A stretch of DNA of 58,455 nucleotides from Paenibacillus typhae. GTDB taxonomy: Bacteria; Bacillota; Bacilli; Paenibacillales; Paenibacillaceae. This document shows, in pieces, positions 44,251 through 53,163 of this stretch. Location: NCBI RefSeq assembly GCF_900099765.1, contig NZ_FNDX01000027.1, forward strand, positions 25,945-84,399. The letters are read 5' to 3'. A program made the translations under genes and the position numbers. The notes under the pieces are model-generated. The model did no database searches and was not told the DNA's origin. It saw only the letters and a list, made by a program, of their open reading frames with translations. Positions within the stretch are counted from its first letter, which is position 1, and each line of letters starts with the position of its first letter.

Positions 44251-46053
44251 ATGCAAGCCATTATCTATTATGTCCGGCAGCTTCAGCAGCTGTCTGGAGT
44301 CAAGCTGTATTTGAATCTGCTCGGCATGGTCATCAGCGGTCTTCTGGAGAGCTCGGCCATTCTGCTGCTGGTGCCGATGCTCGGGATGGCCGGCCTGCAG
44401 CTAGGCGGGGCAGGAGCGGGAGCCGCCTTTAATCTCCCTATGCTCGGCTTTATATCAGAGCTGCCGCAGACAACGGCGCTTTTGCTGGTGCTGGGTTCAT
44501 ACATCGGCATTGTGCTCTGCCAGAATCTGATTGCACGCTTTGTGGCGGTCCGCAATGTGGAGATTCAGCAGACCTACGGCCGGCAGCTGCGATATGAAGT
44601 ATATAGTGCCCTGCTGCGGGCAGAGTGGTCTTTTTTCCTGAAAAAAAGAACCTCCGACCTCGTTAATCTTATGACTACGGAAATCGCCCGGGTGCTTGCA
44701 GGCATCAGCTGCTTCCTGCAGTTTCTGACCTCGCTGCTGTTCACGCTGGTGCAGATTGCTTTTGCCTTCTGGCTGTCGCCGCAGATGACACTCGCCGTGA
44801 TTGTCTGTGCCGTCCTGCTGTCCTTGTTCTCGCGCAGGTTCATCCGCAAAGCCAAAAAGCTGGGCAGCCGCAGCACACAGCTTGGCAAAACGTATCTTGC
44901 CGGTATTACCGACCAGCTGAACGGAATCAAGGACATCAAGAGCAATAATCTGGAGCAATCGCGGCTGGAATGGCTGCATGGCTTTACCGGAGAGGTGAAG
45001 AATGAACAGCTGGAGTATACCCGTCTGCGCTCCAACTCCCAGCTGCTCTACAAAATGTCCTCGACTCTGCTGATCGCCCTCTTTATCTTCGTTTCGTTCC
45101 GGTTCCTTCATGTGGAGGGTCCGAATCTGCTGCTGGTCATTCTGGTATTTGCTAGACTGTGGCCGACCTTTTCCTCTTTGCAGTCCTTGATGGAACAGCT
45201 TGCTTCTGTCCTGCCTTCCTTTAAGCAGCTTAAGGAAATGGAAGAGGAATGCCTGCAGGCTGCTGAAGAGGGCCCTGCAGCAGGAAGCGGGAAAGCGCCT
45301 GCACCTATGGTGCTCAAGGAAGGCCTGGAAGCGCGCGACGTCCATTTCCGTTATGACCCTCAGAAGCCTGAATATTCCATGCAGGCTGTGAATGTTAAGA
45401 TTCCGGCCAACCGCATGACTGCCATTGTCGGACGTTCCGGTGCCGGTAAAAGTACACTCGTTGACCTGCTTATGGGTCTGATGCAGCCTGAGTCAGGGGT
45501 TATTCTGGCTGATGGTGCGCCGATTACGGGTGAAAGCCTGCTATCCTACCGCCGCTCTATCGGTTATGTAGCCCAGGATCCGTTCCTCTACAACGCTACA
45601 ATCCGCGATAATCTGACGATGATCAAGCCGGATGCCAGCGAAGAGGAGCTGTGGGAGGCGCTGGAATTCGCCTCCTCAGCCGAGTTTGTGCGCAGGCTGC
45701 CTGAAGGGCTGGATACACTGATCGGCGACCGCGGCATCCGCCTGTCCGGCGGGGAGCGGCAGCGGCTGGTGCTGGCCCGGGCTATTATCCGCAAGCCGTC
45801 GATCCTGGTGCTGGATGAAGCGACGAGCGCGCTTGATACCGAGAATGAACAGAAAATTCAGGAGGCGTTGGACCGGCTGAAGCATTCGGTCACGCTGATT
45901 GTCATTGCCCACCGCCTGTCCACCATCCGCGGGGCTGATCAGATCCTGGTGATTGACCAGGGCCGGGTGATCCAGCAGGGAGTCTACGGCAGGCTGGCGT
46001 CCGAAACAGGCGGAATGTTCAGCCGGCTGCTCAGCAGCCAGGAGGCCATGTAG
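44251..46053 (+). CDS. Lasso peptide ABC exporter (D protein)
   Basis: This 600-residue half-transporter has an exporter membrane domain (about 15-310) and an ATPase domain (about 360-595) with Walker A GRSGAGKST, signature LSGGERQR, Walker B ILVLDEATSALD and H-loop AHRLS, all canonical, so it should be an active homodimer. As the last gene of the operon, its job is export of and self-protection from the mature lasso peptide. GAGGTGGG precedes the ATG, and a terminator follows 27 nt after the stop. Confidence 0.92.
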   Translation: MQAIIYYVRQLQQLSGVKLYLNLLGMVISGLLESSAILLLVPMLGMAGLQLGGAGAGAAFNLPMLGFISELPQTTALLLVLGSYIGIVLCQNLIARFVAVRNVEIQQTYGRQLRYEVYSALLRAEWSFFLKKRTSDLVNLMTTEIARVLAGISCFLQFLTSLLFTLVQIAFAFWLSPQMTLAVIVCAVLLSLFSRRFIRKAKKLGSRSTQLGKTYLAGITDQLNGIKDIKSNNLEQSRLEWLHGFTGEVKNEQLEYTRLRSNSQLLYKMSSTLLIALFIFVSFRFLHVEGPNLLLVILVFARLWPTFSSLQSLMEQLASVLPSFKQLKEMEEECLQAAEEGPAAGSGKAPAPMVLKEGLEARDVHFRYDPQKPEYSMQAVNVKIPANRMTAIVGRSGAGKSTLVDLLMGLMQPESGVILADGAPITGESLLSYRRSIGYVAQDPFLYNATIRDNLTMIKPDASEEELWEALEFASSAEFVRRLPEGLDTLIGDRGIRLSGGERQRLVLARAIIRKPSILVLDEATSALDTENEQKIQEALDRLKHSVTLIVIAHRLSTIRGADQILVIDQGRVIQQGVYGRLASETGGMFSRLLSSQEAM

Positions 46054-46079
46054 CTATGATCCAAAAGGAAGTATATCAA

Positions 46080-46122
46080 CAAAGCCCCAGTCCCTACTCA
46101 CTGTAGAGGCTGGGGCTTTGTT
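46080..46122 (+). terminator. Terminator of the lasso operon
   Basis: CAAAGCCCCAG (46080-46090) and CTGGGGCTTTG (46110-46120) are perfect arms, followed by a weak T tract. Confidence 0.8.
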
Positions 46123-46153
46123 GAGTTCAGTGTATATCTGATCTAACAGTACA

Positions 46154-46290
46154 TTAGTTGGAAACAAGGCATTTAATTTGGGCTGTTTATCGCTCAGAGG
46201 GCAATTTCAACGAGTTTAAGTGTCATTTTTCCATCTAATTACCCGGAGGAGGCAAACATCTGACAATTAGATGCCGATTTTCCAACTGCT
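46154..46290. repeat. Cluster of three related ~26-bp units with nested inverted repeats
   Basis: The unit TTAGTTGGAAA...GGCATTTAATTT lies on the plus strand at about 46154 and twice on the minus strand (about 46221-46246 and 46264-46290), giving nested perfect arms AGTTGGAAA/TTTCCAACT and CATCTAATT/AATTAGATG. A transcript could fold into a long two-part stem. The rest of the stretch to 46578 is non-coding and probably belongs to the insertion sequence end. Confidence 0.65.
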
Positions 46291-46299
46291 ATGAACGAA

Positions 46300-47790
46300 T
46301 TTGTCAATTCCCTGTTTGTCACCCTTTTAAACCAAGGTGTTTTCAATCCCTTGGGCATAGAGACAAAATGCGAGTCGTCGGCTGGCACACTGCTATCCGT
46401 GGGTTGGTTACCACATGTTATGCCTACGTCGAAGGAGCTTCCGTAAACTAATATCGCACGTCAGATCCATCGATCCTGTGCAGTTGGAAATCGCGGATTC
46501 TCCTCGAACCTTTCTCTTTGTCTCCATGCCCAAAAGATTCACTTTTTGGAACCTGCTTTTCTGCATGCTTTCTCTGTACTACGCTATTCTTTGCTCTGCA
46601 TCTACCGCAATAGACCAGATAAATCCGATTAACTCACGTCCGACTGCGGCCATGGCCAAGTTTCGGTGTTTTCCTCGTCTGACCATCTTTAAATACTTGC
46701 CGTGTAGCCGTTCTTGGGCTTTCCATGACGTTTCTTGGACATGCGCACACTGCCCTTCTAGGCGTTTTTCTAAGTCCCCTTTAACCGCTGGACGGTGACG
46801 GTAACTCCAGGCCGACTCGACGAGTGTACGCCGTACGGCTGCATTTCCCGTTTTGGTTAAACGTCCGCGTTTTGTGCTGGCTCCAGATGAGTATTCCCGT
46901 GGGACCAGTCCGAGGTAACTCATGAGCTGGGCCGGTGAGCGGAATCGCTCAAAGTTACCAATCTCGACCACTAGCGTCACAGCGGTTAGCAGAGCAATGC
47001 CTCGCAGGCCCTGCAGTGCTTGTATGACAGGCGCGTACGTACAGATGCCTGCTTCTTCTCGCATCGTGGCTTCGAACCGCTTGATTCGCTCTTCCACTTC
47101 GCGTAGTTGTTGTAGTAACTCGCTGAATACCCGGCCCTGGGCAGCATGCTCAAACGTCAGGGTAGATAACCACTGCTGGTATCGTTGGGTCCAGCGTTTT
47201 TTCATCCCTTCCGGGGCGTGAATCTGGTGCCGTAATAAGAAATGAATAAGCTGCTGCCGGGCCCGGTGCAACTCTTCCCGGGCGTTCTCTCTGGCTCTGA
47301 CAAGATCGCGAAGGGCCTCTATTTCCGGGGTAGGCACATGAATGGCAGTCAATTCCCCTGCGCGGTGCAGCTGGGCTAATCTTTCGGCATCCCGCCGATC
47401 GGTTTTTATGGCATCACCAGGACGCTGAGGAATACGGGAAGGCGCGATTACAGTGCATGAAATCCCCATTTTCGTCAGCCAGTGATACAAGTCATACCCC
47501 GTCGGTCCGGCTTCGTAGCAGACTTCCAGTGTGACCTCTGAGCTTTGAAGTTTCCGAATCAATCGCCCTACAGCATCTGGGGTGTGGGCAATCGCGCCAT
47601 GATACCGTGCAGGATCCCGTCCCTCATCTGCAATCGCCACCGCAATTTTTTCTTTAGACACATCCAAACCGACGTATTTTATGGTATTCTTCATAGTAAC
47701 AGCTCCTTTCGCATGTAGCTCTGAAATGGTGGTTTCCACTTCCATTTTAACCTACGGTGTGCGAACAGGGGCTGCCTTTCGTTCATCATA
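46300..47790 (-). mobile_element. IS110-family insertion sequence (approximate limits)
   Basis: An intact IS110-type recombinase gene lies here with about 280 bp of non-coding DNA on its 3' side and about 100 bp on its 5' side. The long 3' non-coding part is where IS1111-type members carry their bridge RNA; IS110-type members carry it 5'. Ends cannot be fixed by eye; GCCTACGT occurs near both sides (46423 and 47803), which may be coincidence. Confidence 0.6.
46579..47694 (-). CDS. IS110/IS1111 family transposase
   Basis: This 371-residue recombinase starts at ATG 47694 after AAAGGAG. The N-terminal DEDD RuvC-like domain shows VGLDVSKEK, CYEAGPTGYD and IKTDRRDAERLA; the C-terminal Transposase_20 domain has LQGLRGIALLTAVTLV and the region with the catalytic Ser (PREYSSGASTKRGRLTKTGN). 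The gene looks complete and active. Such enzymes insert site-specifically using a bridge RNA from the element's own non-coding end. It lies between the lasso operon and the nucleotidyltransferase gene. Confidence 0.93.
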   Translation of the reverse strand: MKNTIKYVGLDVSKEKIAVAIADEGRDPARYHGAIAHTPDAVGRLIRKLQSSEVTLEVCYEAGPTGYDLYHWLTKMGISCTVIAPSRIPQRPGDAIKTDRRDAERLAQLHRAGELTAIHVPTPEIEALRDLVRARENAREELHRARQQLIHFLLRHQIHAPEGMKKRWTQRYQQWLSTLTFEHAAQGRVFSELLQQLREVEERIKRFEATMREEAGICTYAPVIQALQGLRGIALLTAVTLVVEIGNFERFRSPAQLMSYLGLVPREYSSGASTKRGRLTKTGNAAVRRTLVESAWSYRHRPAVKGDLEKRLEGQCAHVQETSWKAQERLHGKYLKMVRRGKHRNLAMAAVGRELIGFIWSIAVDAEQRIA

Positions 47791-47806
47791 ACTAAATATA
47801 AGCAGC

Positions 47807-48994
47807 CTACGTTTCCTCCCGGCCAGTCACCTTGCGCCAGCTCCAGAGAAACGGGCGGAGCGGAAAATACAGTACATGCAGCGGCTTCGGCAGCGGCAGC
47901 GTCCGGGCATCCGCCGCATAAGGATACAGGAAGCCTGCTGCACGCAGCAGCCGGTTGCGGGTGGTCAGAATCGCCGGTTTGTAGGCTTTGAAATGCAGCT
48001 CTACTTCCGGCTCCAGCGGTGGGTCATTCAGATTGACCATCCGTGCCACATAAAAAATAGCATCCTGTGCCAGGCGCTTTGCTTTTGGCTTCTCCGTCAG
48101 GGCTGACAGCCTGTCATTAACCGGAGCGCCCAGCAGATCAGCGGCAAGAATCAGCGTCTGGCCGGCAATCGCTTCGCAGTTATATTGCTTCAGCAGCCGG
48201 AGCAGCTGCTCATTGTCCGGCTGCTGGAGCAGCAGCATTTTAATATCGAGCAGCCATCTGAGCCGGGACCAGGCATGGCGCGCACCATGCGAGACCAGGA
48301 AGAGGAATAAGTCCTCGCGGCCCAGATAACGTACATCTGACCCGAGCAGCGTACTTGTCCGCGCATTCTTCCACAGCTCCGCGAAATCCGGCTCGGCAGA
48401 AGGGCCGGGGCCTAACCGCCAGTGGACCTCCAGCTTTATTTTGCTGTCCGGATGATTGAAGGTTAAGTGATGCTCCCGCCATTTCCAGTCCCCGAGAATA
48501 CTCTCATACACCTCGATCTTCTCATACCCCTGCCGCAGCAGAAAATTCTCCGTCTCTGCCAGCCGGTCTATCGGCACCATGAAGTCAAGATCACGCGAGG
48601 TTCGCAGGGAGAAATCACCGTACAAATCCTCGGCCAGCACAGGCCCTTTTAGAAAAAGCGAGCGGATTCCCAGCTTGTTCAGCTCTTTCCCGATCCGGGC
48701 CATTTCCCCGCTGAGCTGAAGCATCCGTACAGTATTGCTGCGGTATTCCTGCTGCAGCCGTTCGCTGACATGGGCTGGAATAAGCTGATTGTGCATCCTG
48801 CTGAGCTTCGGATACAGGAAAGGGAAGACACGGTGATGCAGCGTAAGCCGGATGAACAGCTTCCAGTCGATCTCCGTGAATGTTTCGGGATTCTGCTGCG
48901 CCAGCTCATCGGGTGAGTCTGTAGTGAGCAAGTGAAGAAGAAGCGATATTTCCTTAGATAAGCTCCCTTTGTCAAGGGTATACCGGTCAGTCAT
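47807..48994 (-). CDS. NTP_transf_5-type nucleotidyltransferase, candidate lasso tailoring enzyme
   Basis: This 395-residue protein matches the uncharacterised nucleotidyltransferase family PF14907: SLFLKGPVLAEDLYGDFSLR followed by TSRDLDFMV (about residues 110-138), with the metal-binding DLD, and KLEVHWRLGPG further on. Members of this family sit in several Bacillales lasso clusters; in the pseudomycoidin system the equivalent enzyme is reported to add sugar to the phosphorylated C-terminus. Here it is convergent with the lasso operon and separated from it by an IS110 element, so the link is inferred. AAGGAGAG precedes the ATG. Confidence 0.8.
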   Translation of the reverse strand: MTDRYTLDKGSLSKEISLLLHLLTTDSPDELAQQNPETFTEIDWKLFIRLTLHHRVFPFLYPKLSRMHNQLIPAHVSERLQQEYRSNTVRMLQLSGEMARIGKELNKLGIRSLFLKGPVLAEDLYGDFSLRTSRDLDFMVPIDRLAETENFLLRQGYEKIEVYESILGDWKWREHHLTFNHPDSKIKLEVHWRLGPGPSAEPDFAELWKNARTSTLLGSDVRYLGREDLFLFLVSHGARHAWSRLRWLLDIKMLLLQQPDNEQLLRLLKQYNCEAIAGQTLILAADLLGAPVNDRLSALTEKPKAKRLAQDAIFYVARMVNLNDPPLEPEVELHFKAYKPAILTTRNRLLRAAGFLYPYAADARTLPLPKPLHVLYFPLRPFLWSWRKVTGREET

Positions 48995-49244
48995 AGGGAC
49001 TCTCCTTACTGGGTTTTAGGTAGGTTTGGAGCCGTTTTTGTTCGGTTTAAAGAACGCACAGAGAGCGTACCACCCGTGATGGAGCCATGTCAATTTGAAA
49101 ATGGTAATGCATGTATTAAATTAAAAATAATAGAATTACCCGGATTACAGCAGGCTTAAACTCTTATAACGCATTTATAGGTCGAATGTAACAGGGTATT
49201 CCGATATAATATGACAATCACTAGCAGATACGGAGGATTTGACA

Positions 49245-50150
49245 ATGACGGATATCGGCATGCCGGGCATTCCCGGTGCAGAGACCTGGCAGAAAATTGA
49301 GCCGGTGCTAAAAGGCTGGTCAGCCGACAGGAAGTATTATATAGAAGATAAGGAAGGGGAGAAGCTGCTGCTCCGCCTATCGGCGGCAGACACACTGGAA
49401 CGGAAAACAGCAGAGTTTGCAGTCATCCGGAAGTTTAACGAGCTGGATTTTCCGATGTCACGGGCACTGCGTTTCGGCACCTGCACCGATGGACAGGTTT
49501 ATATGCTGCTGACCTGGGTGGAGGGGGTGCCGCTGGAGGACTGCCTGGCAGATTTGCCTGTAGAGGAGCAGTATAAGCTGGGGGCAGAGGCAGGGCGAAT
49601 TCTCCGCCGGATCCACAGTATCCGCACGGATAAGGATCTGCCCGGCTGGGAAGCGGCGATGCAGGCCAAGATCCTGAGAAGGATCAGGGAGTACGAAGAT
49701 TGTCCTTACCGTATGGCGAATGATTCTGTTGCTATCCGTTATGTCCAGGAGAACATCGGGCTCATTCATAATGTAGAGAAGGTATATCACCATGGGGATT
49801 TTCATGCCGGCAATCTGCTGTACACCCCGGAGGGCGGAATTGGTGTAATTGACTTCAACCGCTGGGATATTGCCGATTACGCCGAGGAGTTCTACAAGGT
49901 CCAGTTTTTTGACCGGAGGCTGAGTATTCCCTTTGCCAAAGGGAAGCTGGACGGCTATTTCTCAGGTCCGCCGCCGGAGGTGTTCTGGCAGAGACAGGCA
50001 CTTTATGTGGCGTACAGCTCGCTTTTTTCAATTAAATGGGCCATTCCGTTCGGGGAAGCTGAGGTTCAGGGCATGATGGATATCGCCGGGCAGGCTTTTT
50101 CAGATTACGATGATTTTCACAGATTGATTCCGCGCTGGTATGCAGAGTGA
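49245..50150 (+). CDS. Aminoglycoside-phosphotransferase-family kinase
   Basis: The ATG at 49245 follows CGGAGG; a TTG at 49239 is possible. The protein (about 301 residues) has a kinase fold with the catalytic loop HHGDFHAGNLLY (about 181-192) and the metal-binding VIDFNRWDIADYAEEF (about 200-215). The N-lobe VEGVPLEDCL and the C-lobe layout match the APH/choline kinase superfamily. Most chromosomal members phosphorylate small molecules rather than confer resistance. A TATAAT box lies at 49205-49210. Confidence 0.87.
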   Translation: MTDIGMPGIPGAETWQKIEPVLKGWSADRKYYIEDKEGEKLLLRLSAADTLERKTAEFAVIRKFNELDFPMSRALRFGTCTDGQVYMLLTWVEGVPLEDCLADLPVEEQYKLGAEAGRILRRIHSIRTDKDLPGWEAAMQAKILRRIREYEDCPYRMANDSVAIRYVQENIGLIHNVEKVYHHGDFHAGNLLYTPEGGIGVIDFNRWDIADYAEEFYKVQFFDRRLSIPFAKGKLDGYFSGPPPEVFWQRQALYVAYSSLFSIKWAIPFGEAEVQGMMDIAGQAFSDYDDFHRLIPRWYAE

Positions 50151-50235
50151 TTTCGGTGCCAAAGATTGAAATTAAGCAGCGCAAACGGTAGAATTGCACT
50201 ACCAACAGATTTAACCAAGAAGGGGATTGTATCTT

Positions 50236-50673
50236 TTGACTAATGAAGAACTGAATCAAGAGCTGCCGGAGAACTATTCGGAGCTGAAGAAGGCGGCTGG
50301 CCGTACTGCGGACTGGAGAGCGCGTCTGGCGGCTGTAGAAGAGCTGGGCAACTGGAACCACAAGCAAGTTATTGATATCCTGAATCGTCTGATGACCAGC
50401 GATCCTGTATATACCGTTCAAGAAGCTGCATACCGGAAGCTGATTGCATTCGGCGAAGAGGTTGCTGCCCCTTCCAAGAATAAGCCTGAGCTGTTCAAGG
50501 GAATCGGCAAGATCATGCTGCGCATCAAGAAGAGCCTTCCGAGGGAGCACTCCTACGAAGATTTCAAGGAGAAGCTGCAGAAGATGCGGATCGATATCTA
50601 CGATGCCTATGAAGGCGAGAAGGGCGAAGAATTCGACAAGTGGCTGGAGAAGCAGTGGCTTTCAGCAAAATAG
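50236..50673 (+). CDS. HEAT-repeat domain protein
   Basis: This small, charged, helical protein of about 145 residues starts at TTG 50236, ten bases after AGGGG; a TTG at 50227 would sit too close to the ribosome-binding site. Residues 25-75 contain two HEAT-like helical pairs (ARLAAVEELGNWNHKQVIDI and PVYTVQEAAYRKLIAFGE). The rest is a Lys/Glu-rich helical tail. It is a probable protein-binding module; the partner is unknown. It is followed closely by the SUKH-like gene. Confidence 0.75.
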   Translation: MTNEELNQELPENYSELKKAAGRTADWRARLAAVEELGNWNHKQVIDILNRLMTSDPVYTVQEAAYRKLIAFGEEVAAPSKNKPELFKGIGKIMLRIKKSLPREHSYEDFKEKLQKMRIDIYDAYEGEKGEEFDKWLEKQWLSAK

Positions 50674-50694
50674 TAAAGGGTGACAATATTCAAT

Positions 50695-51288
50695 ATGCAT
50701 AACGATTCTCATGACGCTCCGCTGGCTGCACAATTCCGGGAGTATCTGGAGCTTTCTGCGGGATTCCGGCCTGATTATATTGCCAGCCTGGGGAACAGCG
50801 CGGAAGGAAGCAAGGCAATTACGGACATTGCTCCGGAGGCACCCGAGCTCCTGAAGGTCATTTACGGCCAGGTCGCCGGGACAAGCAGTGAAGAAGAAGA
50901 GCCGAGCCTGATCGAATTCATTCCCGGCTACCGGCTGATTCATATTGCCGAGTATGCGCAGGAGATGCAGGTGCTGACTTCCATTCTGGAGGAGAAGGGA
51001 CACAGCGCAGGCGGCAGGGTGTATCCTGTCCTGACTAACTACGGCAGTGACTTTATCTGTCTATGGCAGCGGGAAGACGGCTCGGAAGTGATCTGTGACC
51101 TGCTGAACGACTTTGGTGATTTGGTTGTGATGTACAACTCCCCGGAGAAGTTCCTGGAGACATTGTGTGAATTCTATAAGCAGGAAGCTTATTTTCTGGA
51201 TGAAGAAGGCTTTTTGGACTGCGATCTGATAAAAGAAGGCGAGATTGGTACAGAGCTGAATCCCGGAGCGCAGTACTGGTCGGAATAA
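50695..51288 (+). CDS. SMI1/KNR4 (SUKH)-like protein
   Basis: This acidic protein of about 197 residues starts at ATG 50695 after AAAGGGTG; a GTG at 50680 is the alternative. The middle shows FIPGYRLIHIAEYAQEM, the C-terminal half SDFICLWQREDGSEVICDLL, then SPEKFLETLCEFYKQEAYFL, which together resemble the SUKH superfamily, often immunity proteins of contact toxins. No toxin gene is adjacent, so an immunity role cannot be claimed. It follows the HEAT-repeat gene at 21 nt and ends at a good terminator. Confidence 0.6.
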   Translation: MHNDSHDAPLAAQFREYLELSAGFRPDYIASLGNSAEGSKAITDIAPEAPELLKVIYGQVAGTSSEEEEPSLIEFIPGYRLIHIAEYAQEMQVLTSILEEKGHSAGGRVYPVLTNYGSDFICLWQREDGSEVICDLLNDFGDLVVMYNSPEKFLETLCEFYKQEAYFLDEEGFLDCDLIKEGEIGTELNPGAQYWSE

Positions 51289-51292
51289 CGAA

Positions 51293-51334
51293 CAAAGCCC
51301 CATGCTCCGCTGTAAGCGGAACACGGGGCTTTTT
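51293..51334. terminator. Terminator between convergent genes
   Basis: AAAGCCCC and GGGGCTTTTT arms enclose an inner TCCGC/GCGGA hairpin. Confidence 0.88.
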
Positions 51335-51349
51335 GCTGCCTGTGGGCAA

Positions 51350-52942
51350 TTATTGCTGCGCCTCGCGTTTTTCCTGCTCACGCAGCTCTACGCGGCGGAT
51401 TTTGCCGGAGGTCGTTTTCGGCAGATCGGCGATGAATTCGATCTTGCGCGGATATTTGTAAGGGGCTGTCATCTCTTTGACATGACTCTGCAGCTCCTTG
51501 ACCAGCTCTGGCGAACCTGTATTTCCGTCCTTCAGGACAATGAAGGCTTTGACGACAGAACCGCGGATTTCGTCAGGACTGGCAACAACGGCGCATTCCT
51601 TAACCAGCGCATGCTTCATCAGCGCATCCTCCACTTCAAACGGGCCAATCGTGTAGCCTGAGCTGATAATGATGTCGTCTCCCCGGCCTTCAAACCAGAA
51701 ATAACCGTCCTCATCCTTGCGCGCCCGGTCGCCGGTTACAAAATACTCGCCATGCGAGGCATTGGTCTTGCGATCTGGATCCTTGTAGTAGGTCTTGAAC
51801 AGGGCCGGCATACTGAGATGCACAGCAATATCGCCTACTACATTCGGAGGAACCGGATTTCCGTCCTCGTCAATGACTTCAGCAATGCCGGGAGCAATGG
51901 ATTTGCCCATGGATCCGATCCGGATCGGATCATCCTTCAGGGCGGCGATGATCAGCGTGCTTTCCGTCTGTCCGTAGCCGTCCCGGATGGTGATATCAAA
52001 ATGCTGCTGGAACGTATTGATGACCTCCTGGTTCAGCGGCTCGCCCGCAGACACGGCACAGCGCAGCTTGGACAGGTCATATCTTGAGAGCCCTTCCGTC
52101 TTGGCCATAAGACGGTATTCCGTAGGGGTACAGCACAAAACCTGAATACCTTCATCCTGCAGCAGCTGCAGATAACGGTCCGGATGGAAGGACCCGTTGT
52201 ACACGAAGCCGGTAGCCCCATTGCCGAGCACCGTCAGGAACGGGCTCCAGATCCATTTCTGCCAGCCCGGCGCTGCCGTTGCCCAGACGGTATCGGATTC
52301 GCGGATTTCCAGCCACTGCGGGGAAGTAATCCGCAGGTGGGCATAACCCCAGCCGTGGGAATGCACCACAGCTTTGGGATTGCCGGTAGTGCCGGAGGTA
52401 TAGGCCAGAATAGCTATATCGTCGCGGCTGGTGACTGGTGTCTCGAGGAGTTCCGGTTGTCCGTCCATCAGGCTCTCCAGGTCACTCCAGCCCTCCTCCA
52501 GATCCTCTTTATTACCGGATACAGACAGGCGGTAGTCGAGAGCCGGCAGATCATCGGTGATTTTGTTGACCTCTCCGGTTACCTCTGACCAGACGATGAC
52601 TGCTCTGGCCTCTGAATGGCGCAGGCGGTAGGATAAATCCTTGGCCCGCAGCATTTCGGAGGAAGGAATGACAGCGAGACCCAGCTTGAGGCAGGCCAGA
52701 TAGATAACATAAGCGATAATGCGGCGCGGTACCATGACCAGCACGCGGTCGCCTTTATGAAGACCCAGTCCGGCAAGCCCGCCGGCCAGCCGGTTGGCCT
52801 GGCCGAGCAGCTCCCCGTAGGTAATTTCCTCGCAGCTTCCATTCTCATGCAGCCATTTAAGCGCGATCTTATCCGGCGGATGCTGATCCATTTCCGAAGT
52901 CAGATTATAAATTTCAGGTGCAATGAAACGCTGATTGTCCAA
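51350..52942 (-). CDS. Acyl-CoA synthetase (MACS family, MbcS/YtcI-like)
   Basis: This 530-residue AMP-forming ligase has YTSGTTGNPKAVVHSHG (about 180-196), the aromatic WSPFLTVLGNGA region, DGYGQTES (about 318), FVTGDRA and the catalytic Lys in TTSGKIRR near the C-terminus. It is full length and resembles the medium-chain acyl-CoA synthetases called MbcS/YtcI in Bacillus, which activate short or branched acids to acyl-CoA. It is a single gene preceded by an AGGAGAGG-like site. The exact substrate is not determined. Confidence 0.88.
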   Translation of the reverse strand: MDNQRFIAPEIYNLTSEMDQHPPDKIALKWLHENGSCEEITYGELLGQANRLAGGLAGLGLHKGDRVLVMVPRRIIAYVIYLACLKLGLAVIPSSEMLRAKDLSYRLRHSEARAVIVWSEVTGEVNKITDDLPALDYRLSVSGNKEDLEEGWSDLESLMDGQPELLETPVTSRDDIAILAYTSGTTGNPKAVVHSHGWGYAHLRITSPQWLEIRESDTVWATAAPGWQKWIWSPFLTVLGNGATGFVYNGSFHPDRYLQLLQDEGIQVLCCTPTEYRLMAKTEGLSRYDLSKLRCAVSAGEPLNQEVINTFQQHFDITIRDGYGQTESTLIIAALKDDPIRIGSMGKSIAPGIAEVIDEDGNPVPPNVVGDIAVHLSMPALFKTYYKDPDRKTNASHGEYFVTGDRARKDEDGYFWFEGRGDDIIISSGYTIGPFEVEDALMKHALVKECAVVASPDEIRGSVVKAFIVLKDGNTGSPELVKELQSHVKEMTAPYKYPRKIEFIADLPKTTSGKIRRVELREQEKREAQQ

Positions 52943-53163
52943 ATGAACCTCTCCTAAATAAACATGATGGTGCAGCTATTATAGTATACCATGTTCTTTT
53001 AGTACCAGATGCTAATCAGTGGGAATATCTTTCAAGAAGGTTTTGTGACTGTTATTGCTGTCGTATTGACCTTGAGCGGAATCTGAAATATTTATCATAG
53101 TAGGCAATGTTATAATCAGTGCAGAGTCTTATTTCAAGGAACAGGCGGTTGAGGCCCATGCAG

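Noticed and set aside
49245..50150. Antibiotic resistance gene
   Set aside because: The APH fold alone does not indicate resistance; there is no mobile context and no close likeness to a named resistance enzyme.
50695..51288. Toxin-immunity pair assignment for the SUKH-like gene
   Set aside because: No polymorphic toxin, nuclease or secretion gene is adjacent, so only fold resemblance is claimed.
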